A model generated the notes under the pieces. The model was not told the DNA's origin, searched no databases, and saw nothing but the letters and a program-made list of their open reading frames with translations. The translations under genes and the position numbers were made by a program. From assembly GCA_024233115.1 (NCBI GenBank), contig JACKQB010000007.1, positions 1 to 64,000 of the forward strand: a DNA stretch of 64,000 bases, given 5' to 3'. Of the stretch, positions 1-8,396 are shown one piece after another (position 1 is the first letter of the stretch; each line of letters opens with the position of its first letter). Source of the stretch: Akkermansiaceae bacterium. GTDB taxonomy: Bacteria > Verrucomicrobiota > Verrucomicrobiia > Verrucomicrobiales > Akkermansiaceae.

Positions 1-1
1 A

Positions 2-313
2 GGTGTCTTGAAGGATAAAAAGCGTGAAAGCCTTATGGGGGCAGCGGTAAGAGAACACGGAGAGGCGGAGGCTGTCAAACTGCTTGATGAAGGAATGGAG
101 AAGCTCGGTCTAGAGCCAAAGCAACTTGAAGGCATGTTGAAACTCTCGCCTGAAAAACAGGCGTTGGCCGCTTGGCTTGCTTCGCAAACGCTGGTGGGAA
201 CCGAGTGGATCGCAGGAATGCTCCATATGGGTCATAGGAGTAATGTCAGCGCGGCCAAAAAGTGGGTGCGCGAGACGAAGGAAGGGCGCAAGTGGTTGCT
301 CAAGCTGGGATAG
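2..313 (+). CDS. REP-associated transposase-like protein, C-terminal part (partial)
   Basis: The reading frame is already open at the left edge, so only about the last 103 codons are present; an in-frame TTG at 8 is probably internal. What is visible is a charged helix followed by a block with LAAWLASQTLVGTEWIAGML and MGHRSNVSAAKKWV. This resembles the DnaA-like helix-turn-helix tail (xxLAWWLRxxTxVxxxWIxxxLxMGxxSxVxxA) found at the end of IS200/Y1-like RAYT proteins of planctomycetes and verrucomicrobia. RAYTs are single-strand nucleases that act on REP palindromes. The catalytic HUH domain would lie left of the window and is not seen, so the family call rests on the tail only. A REPIN-like palindrome does occur at 54,018. 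Confidence 0.5.
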   Translation, partial: GVLKDKKRESLMGAAVREHGEAEAVKLLDEGMEKLGLEPKQLEGMLKLSPEKQALAAWLASQTLVGTEWIAGMLHMGHRSNVSAAKKWVRETKEGRKWLLKLG

Positions 314-330
314 GCTGGCAAAAGCCAACC
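313..330 (+). terminator. Hairpin directly after the RAYT-like stop
   Basis: GGCTGGC-AAAA-GCCAACC begins on the last base of the TAG stop and forms a 7-bp stem with one mismatch and a four-base loop. No T-run follows, so termination strength is uncertain; it could instead be a structured 3' end. Confidence 0.35.
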
Positions 331-687
331 TGCAAATGTCAGCCGCTGTCGCGGGAGGCTGATCAACTGCCGCCAACGGCCTGATCACGAGTCGTGCGTA
401 AGCGCTCAGCGCAGCCCCCTTTGAAAGGTCTTCACCGTAGCAAAACCATGTCGTTTATGCGCAGGCATGGCACCTACGACAGAATCTTGCAACGTGGACG
501 GGGAACCCATCAAGACCGACAGCATGGGGCGGATCAGGGTGAGTCCCGGTCATCGTGAAAACCACTCGATACATTTCAGTTCAGTGGCACGAGCGGAAAA
601 GCCTTTGCCGGGAAACATGGCATCAAGCAACCGACCTTAAAAACGCTTGTCCTGAAGCTGGAAAACACACAGCAAAACCAGCCACGA
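331..687. other. Gene-poor stretch; possible decayed HTH fragment
   Basis: No convincing gene is present. Between about 567 and 690 one plus-strand frame, opened by a stop and lacking a start codon, reads like the helix-turn-helix of a small transposase accessory protein (SGTSGKAFAGKHGIKQPTL followed by KLEN). It has no intact partner gene, and its downstream part is antisense to the end of the next gene, so it may be a remnant or chance. I see no clear promoter or RNA gene here. Confidence 0.25.
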
Positions 688-2031
688 CTACCTCTTCAGG
701 CTCAGGGCAAGCAGCTGTTCCTCAAGATCACCCGCGGAACGGTGAAAGCGGATGCTGCTGGTATCGACCATGGTTAGACGCCCTGAGTCATCGACAATAA
801 AATCACTCGCCAGCACACCCCGACAGGATACCCCCAGCGCTTTCAAGTGGCCGGCCAGGATGTTTAACTGCCTGCTACCGTCACCTGCGGAATCGAGTGC
901 TTGGCCTGCTACTTTTTCCAATAACAGGTAACCTCCGGCATAGGCACCATACTTTTTCCAAACCAGGCAGGCAACCGGGAGCGCCGCCGCCAGACCGACC
1001 ATCCTGAGGGTGTGGCCTGCACTCCAGATATCCAATACCCGGGGAGTAGCAAGGTAATGCCTTGCCCGATAAGGCCATGATGGACATGGGTAGTGTCTCA
1101 GGATGTAACTCTTGCCACCGTGATTGACATCGACCTCGGAGTAATGCTCCCCATCATCCTTTCTCTCGCTTTTCCTGACGCTTCCCTGAAAAAATTGCCC
1201 GGGGGCATCAAGAAGCCTGCTCTTAAGCGTGGCATCGATTGCCCGGAGCGCGTGCCAGCTTTTCCCTGTGAAATCGATCTGTTCCAGCTTGCTGGAGGAC
1301 CTCCTGGTCTTCCGCAGATAGCTCGACAAGCGTTTTTGAATCGCCTGGGGGACAGCCGAATCCATCGCCTGTGAAAAAGCGGCCCGATCCATTTCATCGG
1401 GACAGAGGTCGAGATAGACAGGGAAAACCTGATCAAATACCGCCCTCTGCGCCAGTGATATATTGGCGGTGAGCATGGCCATGTTTTTCACCCGGTCGCC
1501 CAGGCCGAGCACCTCCTGTTTAAGCACGCAGGACCCTGCGTCCAACATATATATCCTGCCATCACTCCAGAGGTAATTCCCCAGATGGTCATCACTCTGG
1601 TAACATCCACACCGGTGCTGGTGGCCATGCATTTCCAGTAATTGCCTGAACCCGGTGGCCAGCATTGCCTCATCGGCGTCTGCCAGAACCTCGCTCAGCG
1701 TCTGTCCGCCGGGTATGAACGTGAAGGCTACAGCCAGGGTTCCCTCACCACCCTTGGCCCGGAACAATGGTGCAGGAGTCGACAGGCCGGCCTGGTGAAG
1801 CCCCATGGAATGGAACCATTCCCGGCTGGCATCCCGTTCCTGCTTGGGGTGCCGGTCAAATACCTTCAACAGGACATCACGCCCTTGGCATGAAGCCCTC
1901 CACACGGTTCGGCGCCCCGGCAAGTGGCGCAGACACAGGGTGGTCACCAGCTCAAGCTGGTCACCTTGGGCAAAATCAGCAGCGACTGCATCAGTAACGA
2001 CGAGACTGAATGTTTTGTTGTGCTGCTCCAT
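688..2031 (-). CDS. Tandem lipopolysaccharide-kinase-like (WaaP/Kdo kinase fold) protein
   Basis: Predicted 447-residue cytosolic protein built from two protein-kinase-like lobes. The first has a candidate ATP-binding Lys in RDVLLKVFD (K56), a catalytic loop HRCGCYQSDDHLGNYL (D147/D148, N152) and a metal-binding YMLDAGS (D164), the pattern of WaaP/KdkA enzymes that phosphorylate heptose or Kdo in the LPS core. The second lobe (about 265-447) keeps the fold outline (YILRHYP; RLTMVDTSS), but the catalytic loop reads CRGVLASDFIVDD without the usual His-Asp-Asn set, so it may be inactive. I chose the ATG at 2031: upstream in-frame codons would overlap the neighbouring gene. Location beside LPS-core glycosyltransferases supports an LPS role; the substrate is unknown. 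Confidence 0.65.
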   Translation of the reverse strand: MEQHNKTFSLVVTDAVAADFAQGDQLELVTTLCLRHLPGRRTVWRASCQGRDVLLKVFDRHPKQERDASREWFHSMGLHQAGLSTPAPLFRAKGGEGTLAVAFTFIPGGQTLSEVLADADEAMLATGFRQLLEMHGHQHRCGCYQSDDHLGNYLWSDGRIYMLDAGSCVLKQEVLGLGDRVKNMAMLTANISLAQRAVFDQVFPVYLDLCPDEMDRAAFSQAMDSAVPQAIQKRLSSYLRKTRRSSSKLEQIDFTGKSWHALRAIDATLKSRLLDAPGQFFQGSVRKSERKDDGEHYSEVDVNHGGKSYILRHYPCPSWPYRARHYLATPRVLDIWSAGHTLRMVGLAAALPVACLVWKKYGAYAGGYLLLEKVAGQALDSAGDGSRQLNILAGHLKALGVSCRGVLASDFIVDDSGRLTMVDTSSIRFHRSAGDLEEQLLALSLKR

Positions 2032-2107
2032 ATACAAAAAACAAAGCGGCTGGCAGAGAAGGTTAACCCCTCTCCACACAGCCGTCTTTTTCGAGATTGC
2101 TTGTCGA

Positions 2108-3022
2108 CTAGAAACGAACGTTAAGTTGCACGCGTGCTTCAGTGCTTGGGCCGTCATCCAGAAGGCCAAAGCTTACTCCGGCATTAAGATCAACATGTGA
2201 TCCAAACGGGATGATGACCTGGGGAACAACCTGGAGGCTGTTGTAATCACTTACATCACCTTGATAAACAAGCTCAACAGCCGGGTAGATCCAGGCGTTG
2301 TTGGGATTGTAGATAAGCGCGGCAGATGCATCCACCAGGAAGAACTTGTCGGAATCACTGTTAGGATGGATATCATCGGAATCCCAGTAGTAACGACCAC
2401 CGATGTTACCCACGAAGGTCCAGCAGTTATTGAGCTGTCGGTCGGCTTTCAATCCGAACAGGGCAACGGCTCCCCTGTGGTTATAGCGGTCGATGCTGCC
2501 GTAGGTTTTTCCAGGTGTAGTAATCTTGGCTTCAAGATGCTGTAACACATACCCGATACCGAAGTAGGCGGCCAGGTTGTAGTCACCAGGCGAGGTGGCA
2601 TGCTTGAATTGATAGTCGAGGATGAGGCTTGGGTAATCGAGTAATCCACCGCTGCCATCGATGTCCATGCTGCTTCCAGAAGCGATGTGACGAGCTTCGC
2701 CATCTGTACTGTATGGGTAGTAAAAACGCAGCTGCAGGCTGTCACTAAGGGGCACGATGATCTCGGCATCCAGTGTTGTGCCGTCAAAGCTGTCGGCTTC
2801 TTGCAGCTCAACATCCTTGAAGTCACGATAACCAGCACGAAGCGTGATCGCCTTGGCGGTCTGCGCGTAACGCGAGAAAAGCGGGCTAAGCTCGCGGGTG
2901 GAACACTCTGGTGCAGGGGGAGCAATCACTCCTTTGGGGGAGGCCTCTTCTCCGGCGTAACCGGGCAGAGCTAACACAACACCACTCATGATGGCGATTA
3001 ATGGGTAGGATGGACGTTTCAT
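2108..3022 (-). CDS. Outer-membrane beta-barrel protein
   Basis: 304 residues with a signal peptide (MKRPSYPLIAIMSGVVLALP, cleavage near GYA) and a body of alternating amphipathic strands rich in Tyr, Asp and Gly, ending in Phe (QLNVRF), the usual C-terminal signature for BAM-mediated outer-membrane insertion. The repeated pattern (LRAGYRDF, LQLRFYYPYS, LAAYFGIGYVL, VQLNVRF) recalls MetA-pathway-of-phenol-degradation/OmpL-type barrels, but no specific substrate can be deduced. It lies 76 bp upstream of the kinase-like gene on the same strand and is divergent from the glycosyltransferase cluster. No Shine-Dalgarno sequence precedes the ATG. Confidence 0.65.
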   Translation of the reverse strand: MKRPSYPLIAIMSGVVLALPGYAGEEASPKGVIAPPAPECSTRELSPLFSRYAQTAKAITLRAGYRDFKDVELQEADSFDGTTLDAEIIVPLSDSLQLRFYYPYSTDGEARHIASGSSMDIDGSGGLLDYPSLILDYQFKHATSPGDYNLAAYFGIGYVLQHLEAKITTPGKTYGSIDRYNHRGAVALFGLKADRQLNNCWTFVGNIGGRYYWDSDDIHPNSDSDKFFLVDASAALIYNPNNAWIYPAVELVYQGDVSDYNSLQVVPQVIIPFGSHVDLNAGVSFGLLDDGPSTEARVQLNVRF

Positions 3023-3148
3023 AATTTTTCTTGTCTGTTATTTTCGGGGGCATTTGCATGTGCGCTGGCCATGGGCTTTTTACGATAAAAACCCTGACAT
3101 CAGGGATGAGATTGCCACAACGGCCTTGCATGTCAACCACATAAGGGC

Positions 3149-3157
3149 TGATATAAT
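3149..3157 (+). promoter_or_regulatory. Extended -10 promoter for the glycosyltransferase operon
   Basis: TGATATAAT is a perfect extended -10 (TG-N-TATAAT). No good -35 is visible, as is usual for extended -10 promoters. Transcription would begin near 3164, giving a leader of about 35 nt to the ATG at 3199. This rules out the upstream in-frame TTG at 3160 as start. Confidence 0.6.
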
Positions 3158-3198
3158 GGTTGCCTGGATACGTTGCCAACAGCGGGATTTCCTTGCCA

Positions 3199-4302
3199 AT
3201 GCCAACTGAATTGAAGACAATCCCACCTCAGTTCCATTTTAGCGGAACTCCCCCGCTGGAGCATTTCAAGCGCGTCATGAAAACACCCCCCACGCACCAC
3301 GACGAAGTCCCCCAGGGATACACGGTCAGCCTCTATTTTTTCGGGCAAAACCGACTCCCCGAGCAGATCCTCCGCCAAACCCCCAAGGGAGAAGGCAAGT
3401 GGAAAGGCGTTCAGTTTGTTATCAACAAAACAGAGAGACCCTCCGATTTCCTGGTTGTCTTTGGTAGTGGCCACGACACGATCTATGACAGCGTGCCAAA
3501 GGAAAACACCCTGTTTATCGCCAGTGAGCCACCTGCCATCAAAACCTACCCGGCCGGATACCTTGCCCAGTTTGGCAGTGTTATTTGTTCGGACCCGGCC
3601 GCGATCCATCCGGACCTCAGTTTCCAACAACAAGGCTACCCCTGGTTCTGCGGTCTGAGCGATCACGCGATCAAGCTTTACGACGATTATAAAATCGACG
3701 AGGAGATCAAAAAAACAAAGCTCATCTCCGTCGTTTGCTCAACCAAGTGCAGCAAACCGGGGCACCGGAAACGTTTCGAGTTTGTCAATCGCCTCAAACA
3801 AGCCTTCGGGGATGAACTGGAAGTCTTCGGTAACGGCCATAACTTCGTCCCTGATAAAGCCGATGCCATTCGTCCCTACAAGTATCACATCGCCATCGAA
3901 AACAGTGTTGCACCCGACTATTGGTCGGAAAAACTCGCCGACCCCTACCTGGAAGGGGCCTTCCCGTTTTATTCCGGCTGCCCGAACATCGACCGCTACT
4001 TTGATGAAGACGCCTACCGGCTCATCAATATCGATGACCTCGACGGCACGATCCGCATGATCAGGGAAGCGATTGATAGCGGGCTCTACGAGCGCTCCCA
4101 ACCGGCGCTTCAACGGGCCAAGCTAAAAGTGTTGGACGAATACAACCTTTTTAATCTCATCACCGACCATATCAGCCAGCGTGGCTACCCTCGAAACCCG
4201 ACTCCACCCGCGTATAAAGCCTACCCCGGCAAGTGGTTCCGCAAAGGCCCGCTCTACCGACTCAAGTTTTCCCTCCGCGAATTATTCAAAGCTAAATCCT
4301 GA
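3199..4302 (+). CDS. GT10-like (fucosyltransferase-fold) glycosyltransferase
   Basis: 367 residues, cytosolic or membrane-peripheral, no signal peptide. The C-terminal half carries the family-10 signature YKYHIAIENSVAPDYWSEKL followed by PFYSGCPNID, where the Glu-Asn-Ser and Glu-Lys residues bind the nucleotide-sugar phosphate in alpha-1,3-fucosyltransferases. The N-terminal half (about 1-170) is the variable acceptor domain. The real donor sugar cannot be told from sequence. The start at 3199 is preferred because it sits about 35 nt after a strong extended -10. It is the first gene of a five-gene rightward glycosyltransferase run, so it probably decorates LPS core or a surface glycan. Confidence 0.65.
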   Translation: MPTELKTIPPQFHFSGTPPLEHFKRVMKTPPTHHDEVPQGYTVSLYFFGQNRLPEQILRQTPKGEGKWKGVQFVINKTERPSDFLVVFGSGHDTIYDSVPKENTLFIASEPPAIKTYPAGYLAQFGSVICSDPAAIHPDLSFQQQGYPWFCGLSDHAIKLYDDYKIDEEIKKTKLISVVCSTKCSKPGHRKRFEFVNRLKQAFGDELEVFGNGHNFVPDKADAIRPYKYHIAIENSVAPDYWSEKLADPYLEGAFPFYSGCPNIDRYFDEDAYRLINIDDLDGTIRMIREAIDSGLYERSQPALQRAKLKVLDEYNLFNLITDHISQRGYPRNPTPPAYKAYPGKWFRKGPLYRLKFSLRELFKAKS

Positions 4303-4312
4303 TGAGCCAAGT

Positions 4313-5293
4313 ATGCAGTGCACTTCGACCAACACCCCGGTATTATTGATTATCTTCAATCGACCGGATACCGCCAAACTAGTATTCCAAGCGATCGCCA
4401 AGGCGCGCCCCACAAAACTCTATATCGCAGCGGATGCTCCGAGACCGGGTGTTGAAGGTGAGGATGCCAAATGTCAGGCCGCCCGGGATATAGTCGGTAT
4501 GGTCGATTGGGACTGTGAGGTTAAAACCCTCTACCGGGAAACAAACCTCGGTTGCAAGCTGGCTGTTTCTTCCGCTGTCGACTGGTTATTCGAACATGAG
4601 GAAGAAGGCATTATTCTGGAGGACGACTGTTTGCCGGCCGCAAGTTTCTTTGGCTATTGCGCCGAGCTTCTCTCTCGATACCGTGATGACCAGCGAATCA
4701 TGATGATCGCGGGAACCAACATCCACGGTCAATCAGCCGATACCGGGAGCAGTTACTACTTCTCAAAAATCATGCATATCTGGGGGTGGGCTACATGGAA
4801 GCGGGCATGGATGTTGAATGACGTGTCCATGAAAACGTTCCCTGAATTTCTCTGCTCAGAACGTCACGAGCAACTGTTCACTGATCGGAACATCGGGTTA
4901 TATTGGTTAAGGCTCTGGCTCTACACCTATGCGGGAAGAATCAATACCTGGGATTATGCCTGGGTCTACGCCTGCCACACCAACCATGGCCTGGCGATCG
5001 CGCCAACCCGGAATCTCATTTCAAACATTGGTTTCGGAAGCGATAGCACCCATACAAAAAACGTTCATTCAAAATCAGCCGACATACCACGGCACGAAAT
5101 CAAGGAATTGGTTCACCCCCGACACATTTTCTGCAACGCGGAAGCCGACCAGTTGGAATACGAAGACCTCCGCGTCTATCCGGCCAAACCAAATCCATCA
5201 CTGAAATACCGGCTGAAACGAAAAAGAAGGGCCATCAAATTCAAGCGCAAAATCGACGCACAACTCCTAGCCACTCCGATTCGTTGTGAATAA
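4313..5293 (+). CDS. GT-A fold nucleotide-sugar transferase (HlpA-like)
   Basis: 326 residues. The N-terminus TPVLLIIFNRPDTAKLVFQA followed by KLYIAADAPRPG is typical of the HlpA-like/GT2-related family often found in LPS and capsule loci; GIILEDDCLPAASFF contains the acidic DD metal and nucleotide-binding site near residue 105. The C-terminus is strongly basic (YRLKRKRRAIKFKRK), suited to peripheral membrane binding. I chose the ATG at 4313, 10 bp after the preceding stop; earlier in-frame codons lie inside the upstream gene. The last 8 bp overlap the next gene, implying coupled translation. Donor and acceptor are unknown. Confidence 0.6.
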   Translation: MQCTSTNTPVLLIIFNRPDTAKLVFQAIAKARPTKLYIAADAPRPGVEGEDAKCQAARDIVGMVDWDCEVKTLYRETNLGCKLAVSSAVDWLFEHEEEGIILEDDCLPAASFFGYCAELLSRYRDDQRIMMIAGTNIHGQSADTGSSYYFSKIMHIWGWATWKRAWMLNDVSMKTFPEFLCSERHEQLFTDRNIGLYWLRLWLYTYAGRINTWDYAWVYACHTNHGLAIAPTRNLISNIGFGSDSTHTKNVHSKSADIPRHEIKELVHPRHIFCNAEADQLEYEDLRVYPAKPNPSLKYRLKRKRRAIKFKRKIDAQLLATPIRCE

Positions 5294-6293
5294 GCTCCTC
5301 TTCGTCGGCCATGCGTTTCATAAAAAAACCCGGTCGTCAGACTTCCTGGTTGAGTTGCTCGAAACGCAATACGAGGTATCGATGCGACATGTTGATCCTT
5401 ATTCCGAGGACCCTTATGCATCGCTTCGGGGGTTGGAGGAAACCCACTTTGATGTGCTTGTTTGCTGGCAGATCAAGCCTCCGGTCACGTTCATCAACAA
5501 CCACATCCACTACAGGCAGGGGGTCTTTTTCCCGATGTATGATGCCTGTCCCAGCGTATCAAAAATCGAACGCTGGTATCCCTATCGAAAATTTCACATC
5601 ATTTGTTTTTCCCTTACTCTGCACCGGGCACTGCAGCGCGCGGGGTTCAGTTCCCACGGGATCCAGTATTTCCCGGAGCCCGCAGCCAGGTTTACCCCTG
5701 GCCGCCCCGACCAGGTTTTCTTCTGGAACCGCCGGGAGGATATTAATTGCGATACGCTGAAACAACTCTTCAAAAACACCCCGCTCAAACGGCTCCACAT
5801 CCACAAGGCTCTCGATCCCAACAAAACATTCATTCCGCCCGACGAGCAACTGGCGGAGGAAATCACCTATTCCGAATGGTATCCACAAAAATCCGACATG
5901 CTCAGGGACATGTCCGACTGCGCAATCTATATCGCTCCACGTAAAAAAGAGGGTATCGGTATGTCCTTCCTCGAAGCCATGGCGATGGGCAGGTGTGTGG
6001 TCGCACCTGATTACCCGACGATGAACGAGTACATCACCCATGGGAAAAACGGCCTGCTCTATTCGCTTCAAAAGCCGGAGGCGCTTCCCGAACTATCCAT
6101 TTCGGAAATCCAGGAAACAACCTACCAATACATGGTCGACGGCCGACAATCCTGGGAAACAAACAAACACAACATCCTCCAGTGGTTAACCCAAGCGGTG
6201 CGCGTCGACCGGAAAAAAATGTTCCTCCGGTTAGTCTTGCGTGGTATGACCCGCCCTTTCAAAATCACAAAGACCCTGCTACGCTCCCGCTAA
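5286..6293 (+). CDS. Family GT4-like glycosyltransferase
   Basis: 335 residues starting at a GTG that overlaps the previous gene by 8 bp, an arrangement favouring translational coupling. The C-terminal nucleotide-sugar-binding lobe contains YIAPRKKEGIGMSFLEAMAM then GRCVVAPDYPTMNEYI and GKNGLLY, the E-x7-E type donor site of GT-B retaining transferases. The N-terminal lobe is short and begins with LLFVGHAFHKKTRSSDFL. Its basic tail suggests membrane association. It belongs to the polysaccharide run; specific sugar not inferable. Confidence 0.65.
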   Translation: MNKLLFVGHAFHKKTRSSDFLVELLETQYEVSMRHVDPYSEDPYASLRGLEETHFDVLVCWQIKPPVTFINNHIHYRQGVFFPMYDACPSVSKIERWYPYRKFHIICFSLTLHRALQRAGFSSHGIQYFPEPAARFTPGRPDQVFFWNRREDINCDTLKQLFKNTPLKRLHIHKALDPNKTFIPPDEQLAEEITYSEWYPQKSDMLRDMSDCAIYIAPRKKEGIGMSFLEAMAMGRCVVAPDYPTMNEYITHGKNGLLYSLQKPEALPELSISEIQETTYQYMVDGRQSWETNKHNILQWLTQAVRVDRKKMFLRLVLRGMTRPFKITKTLLRSR

Positions 6294-6335
6294 GCCAAGC
6301 CCCCCAGCCCCTCGCCACCCAGATCATTCCCCATC

Positions 6336-7283
6336 ATGCCAGCTTCCATCAACATCATCGCGCGCACGAATGGAGTCGGCTTGGACCGTGACGTGGATCT
6401 CATTCACAAGGCACTCAGCTCTGCGGGTTTCAAGGTCACTGTCAGCCATTGCCGGGCTATTTCTCCACTGAACCGGCTCCTGCCTGGCAAACCACGCTTC
6501 GACGCCAACATCTTCCTCGAGCGTGTCTTCCCGCGCTGGTTCGGCACCGCCAAGACCAACTTGTTGATCCCTAACCAAGAGCGTTTTCCCCATCGACATC
6601 TCAAGCACCTCAAGCAAATCGACCACATCCTCTGCAAAAGCCGTCATGCCGAGGAGATCTTCACCCAGCTCGGGCACGCGACACGCTATATCAGCTTTAC
6701 CTCCACCGACCTGCGGGATGACAGCCTGCAACCCGACTACCAATCGTTTTTCCACCTCGCCGGCCGAAGCACACTCAAGGGAACCGAGACCATTCTAAAA
6801 CTATGGTGCAGTCATCCGGAGTGGCCGACCCTGACCATAGTCCAGTGTCAGGAAAACGCGCCAGAACACGTACCGGACAACGTCAGGCTGATCACCGACT
6901 ACATCCCCCACGAGGAGATCAAAACACAGCTCAACAGCCACGGAATCCACCTCTGCACGTCCCTGTCGGAGGGCTGGGGCCACTACATCGTCGAAGCCAT
7001 GAGCTGTGGCGCCGTTGTCGTAACCACTGACGCCCCGCCCATGAATGAACTTATTACTCCGGCGAGGGGGGTGGCGGTGCCCTATCATCAATCGGAGCCG
7101 CGCCACCTGGGCACTAATTTTCTGATCGACCCCCGGAAGCTTGAAACAATCATCCAGGAGCTGTTATTGATGCCGGCGGAACAGAAAAAAGCACTTGGGG
7201 CGCACGCCCGCACATGGTTTGAGCAAAACGACCGGGATTTCTCGACCAAGTTCCCCCAGGTGGTCGCCGAACTAACAAGTTGA
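6336..7283 (+). CDS. GT-B glycosyltransferase
   Basis: 315 residues. The donor half has FHLAGRSTLKGTETILKLW (phosphate-binding loop region), then HLCTSLSEGWGHYIVEAMSC and GAVVVTTDAPPMNEL, a recognisable GT4-type E-x7-E arrangement. The N-terminal lobe with NIIARTNGVGLDRDVDLI is shorter than in classical GT4 proteins. The leader ATCATTCCCCATC before the ATG lacks any purine-rich ribosome-binding site. Lies 42 bp after the preceding gene and 18 bp before the next, so probably the same operon making the LPS core or an attached glycan. Confidence 0.65.
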   Translation: MPASINIIARTNGVGLDRDVDLIHKALSSAGFKVTVSHCRAISPLNRLLPGKPRFDANIFLERVFPRWFGTAKTNLLIPNQERFPHRHLKHLKQIDHILCKSRHAEEIFTQLGHATRYISFTSTDLRDDSLQPDYQSFFHLAGRSTLKGTETILKLWCSHPEWPTLTIVQCQENAPEHVPDNVRLITDYIPHEEIKTQLNSHGIHLCTSLSEGWGHYIVEAMSCGAVVVTTDAPPMNELITPARGVAVPYHQSEPRHLGTNFLIDPRKLETIIQELLLMPAEQKKALGAHARTWFEQNDRDFSTKFPQVVAELTS

Positions 7284-7301
7284 TAGAAACAACGCACCAC
7301 C

Positions 7302-8396
7302 ATGTCTGCAAACCTACAAGATACCGAGCTTATCCTCGGCAATTCCAATCCACGGTTTTCCGGGGTGACCTCGACGATGTTACAGGTACTCCGCTACCAG
7401 AAGGATTTGATCAAGGTGGCTGTGTTAGGATCGCACCACTTACCCGAGGGAATCCAGACGGTCACTTTCCGGCAACTGGCCAAGCTCTGCAGAAAGCCCT
7501 TGCCGGACGGGAGATACCGGGTATTTCACGCCCGGCGCAACAACGAGGTCATCCAGGCGCTTCTGCTGAAAAAGCTCTTTGGGGCAAAAATCCGCATCGC
7601 CTTCACCTCCACCGCGCAACGGCAGCATAGCTGGATTACCCGCTACCTGATTCGGCAGTCGGATGCGATTATCAGCACCTGTTCGGCAGCCGCGTCCTAC
7701 ATCCAGGGCGGACCCGACATCATCATCCCCCACGGTATCGACCTAAACACCTACGAACCGGCTGAAGACCGCGCGGCTCTCTGGCAAGAACTCGGTTTTC
7801 CAGGAAAATACGGCATCGGTATCTTTGGCCGGGTCCGACATCAAAAAGGCGTCGATCTCCTCGTCCACGCGGCCATTCCCCTGTTGAAAAAACACCCTGA
7901 TTTCACCGTCGTGATCTGTGGTGAGACGACCTCCGACCACCAAGGCTTCCAAGACAAACTCCAGGCAGAGATTGATGCCGCCGGACTCACGGAACGTTTT
8001 CTTTTCCTCGGCAAACAACCTTTTGCTGAGCTTCCCAAACTGTTCAAGGCAATGACCATTGTCACCGCGCTCAGCAGAAACGAGGGTTTCGGCCTGACGG
8101 TTCCCGAGGCGATGGCGAGCGGGGTCGCCGTGCTGGCCTCGGAAGCTGGTGCCTGGAAGGACATCGTGCGCGTGGGAACCGATGGATACATCGTCCCCTG
8201 CGATGATCCTGAGGCCACGGAAAAGCAGCTCGACCTGATGATGTCAGACCCGGACAAACTCCTCGTGATGGGGCGCAACGGCCGTGCAAGGGTCGAGCAG
8301 CACTACACCTTGGAACGGGAAGCCAGGGACTTGTGTGATTTCCTGGCGCAGCTGGCTAACAACCCCATATCTTACAACCCAGTGGCCAGCCCTTGA
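7302..8396 (+). CDS. LpcC-like LPS core glycosyltransferase (GT4)
   Basis: 364 residues of GT-B fold. Several blocks match the LpcC-type mannosyltransferases of the alphaproteobacterial LPS inner core: NSNPRFSGVTSTMLQVL at the N-terminus, VFHARRNNEVIQALLLKKLF, IAFTSTAQRQHSWITRYLI and PHGIDLNTY, then GIFGRVRHQKGVDLLVHA and the donor-site NEGFGLTVPEAMASGVAVLA. LpcC adds mannose to Kdo; the same chemistry here is an inference from family resemblance. Its stop codon abuts head-on the stop of the convergent msbA-type gene with no spacer, both stops lying in the palindrome TGATCA. Confidence 0.65.
   Translation: MSANLQDTELILGNSNPRFSGVTSTMLQVLRYQKDLIKVAVLGSHHLPEGIQTVTFRQLAKLCRKPLPDGRYRVFHARRNNEVIQALLLKKLFGAKIRIAFTSTAQRQHSWITRYLIRQSDAIISTCSAAASYIQGGPDIIIPHGIDLNTYEPAEDRAALWQELGFPGKYGIGIFGRVRHQKGVDLLVHAAIPLLKKHPDFTVVICGETTSDHQGFQDKLQAEIDAAGLTERFLFLGKQPFAELPKLFKAMTIVTALSRNEGFGLTVPEAMASGVAVLASEAGAWKDIVRVGTDGYIVPCDDPEATEKQLDLMMSDPDKLLVMGRNGRARVEQHYTLEREARDLCDFLAQLANNPISYNPVASP

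Noticed and set aside
690..800. Plus-strand extension of the HTH-like frame over the kinase gene end
   Set aside because: Antisense to a supported gene, no family likeness in this part.
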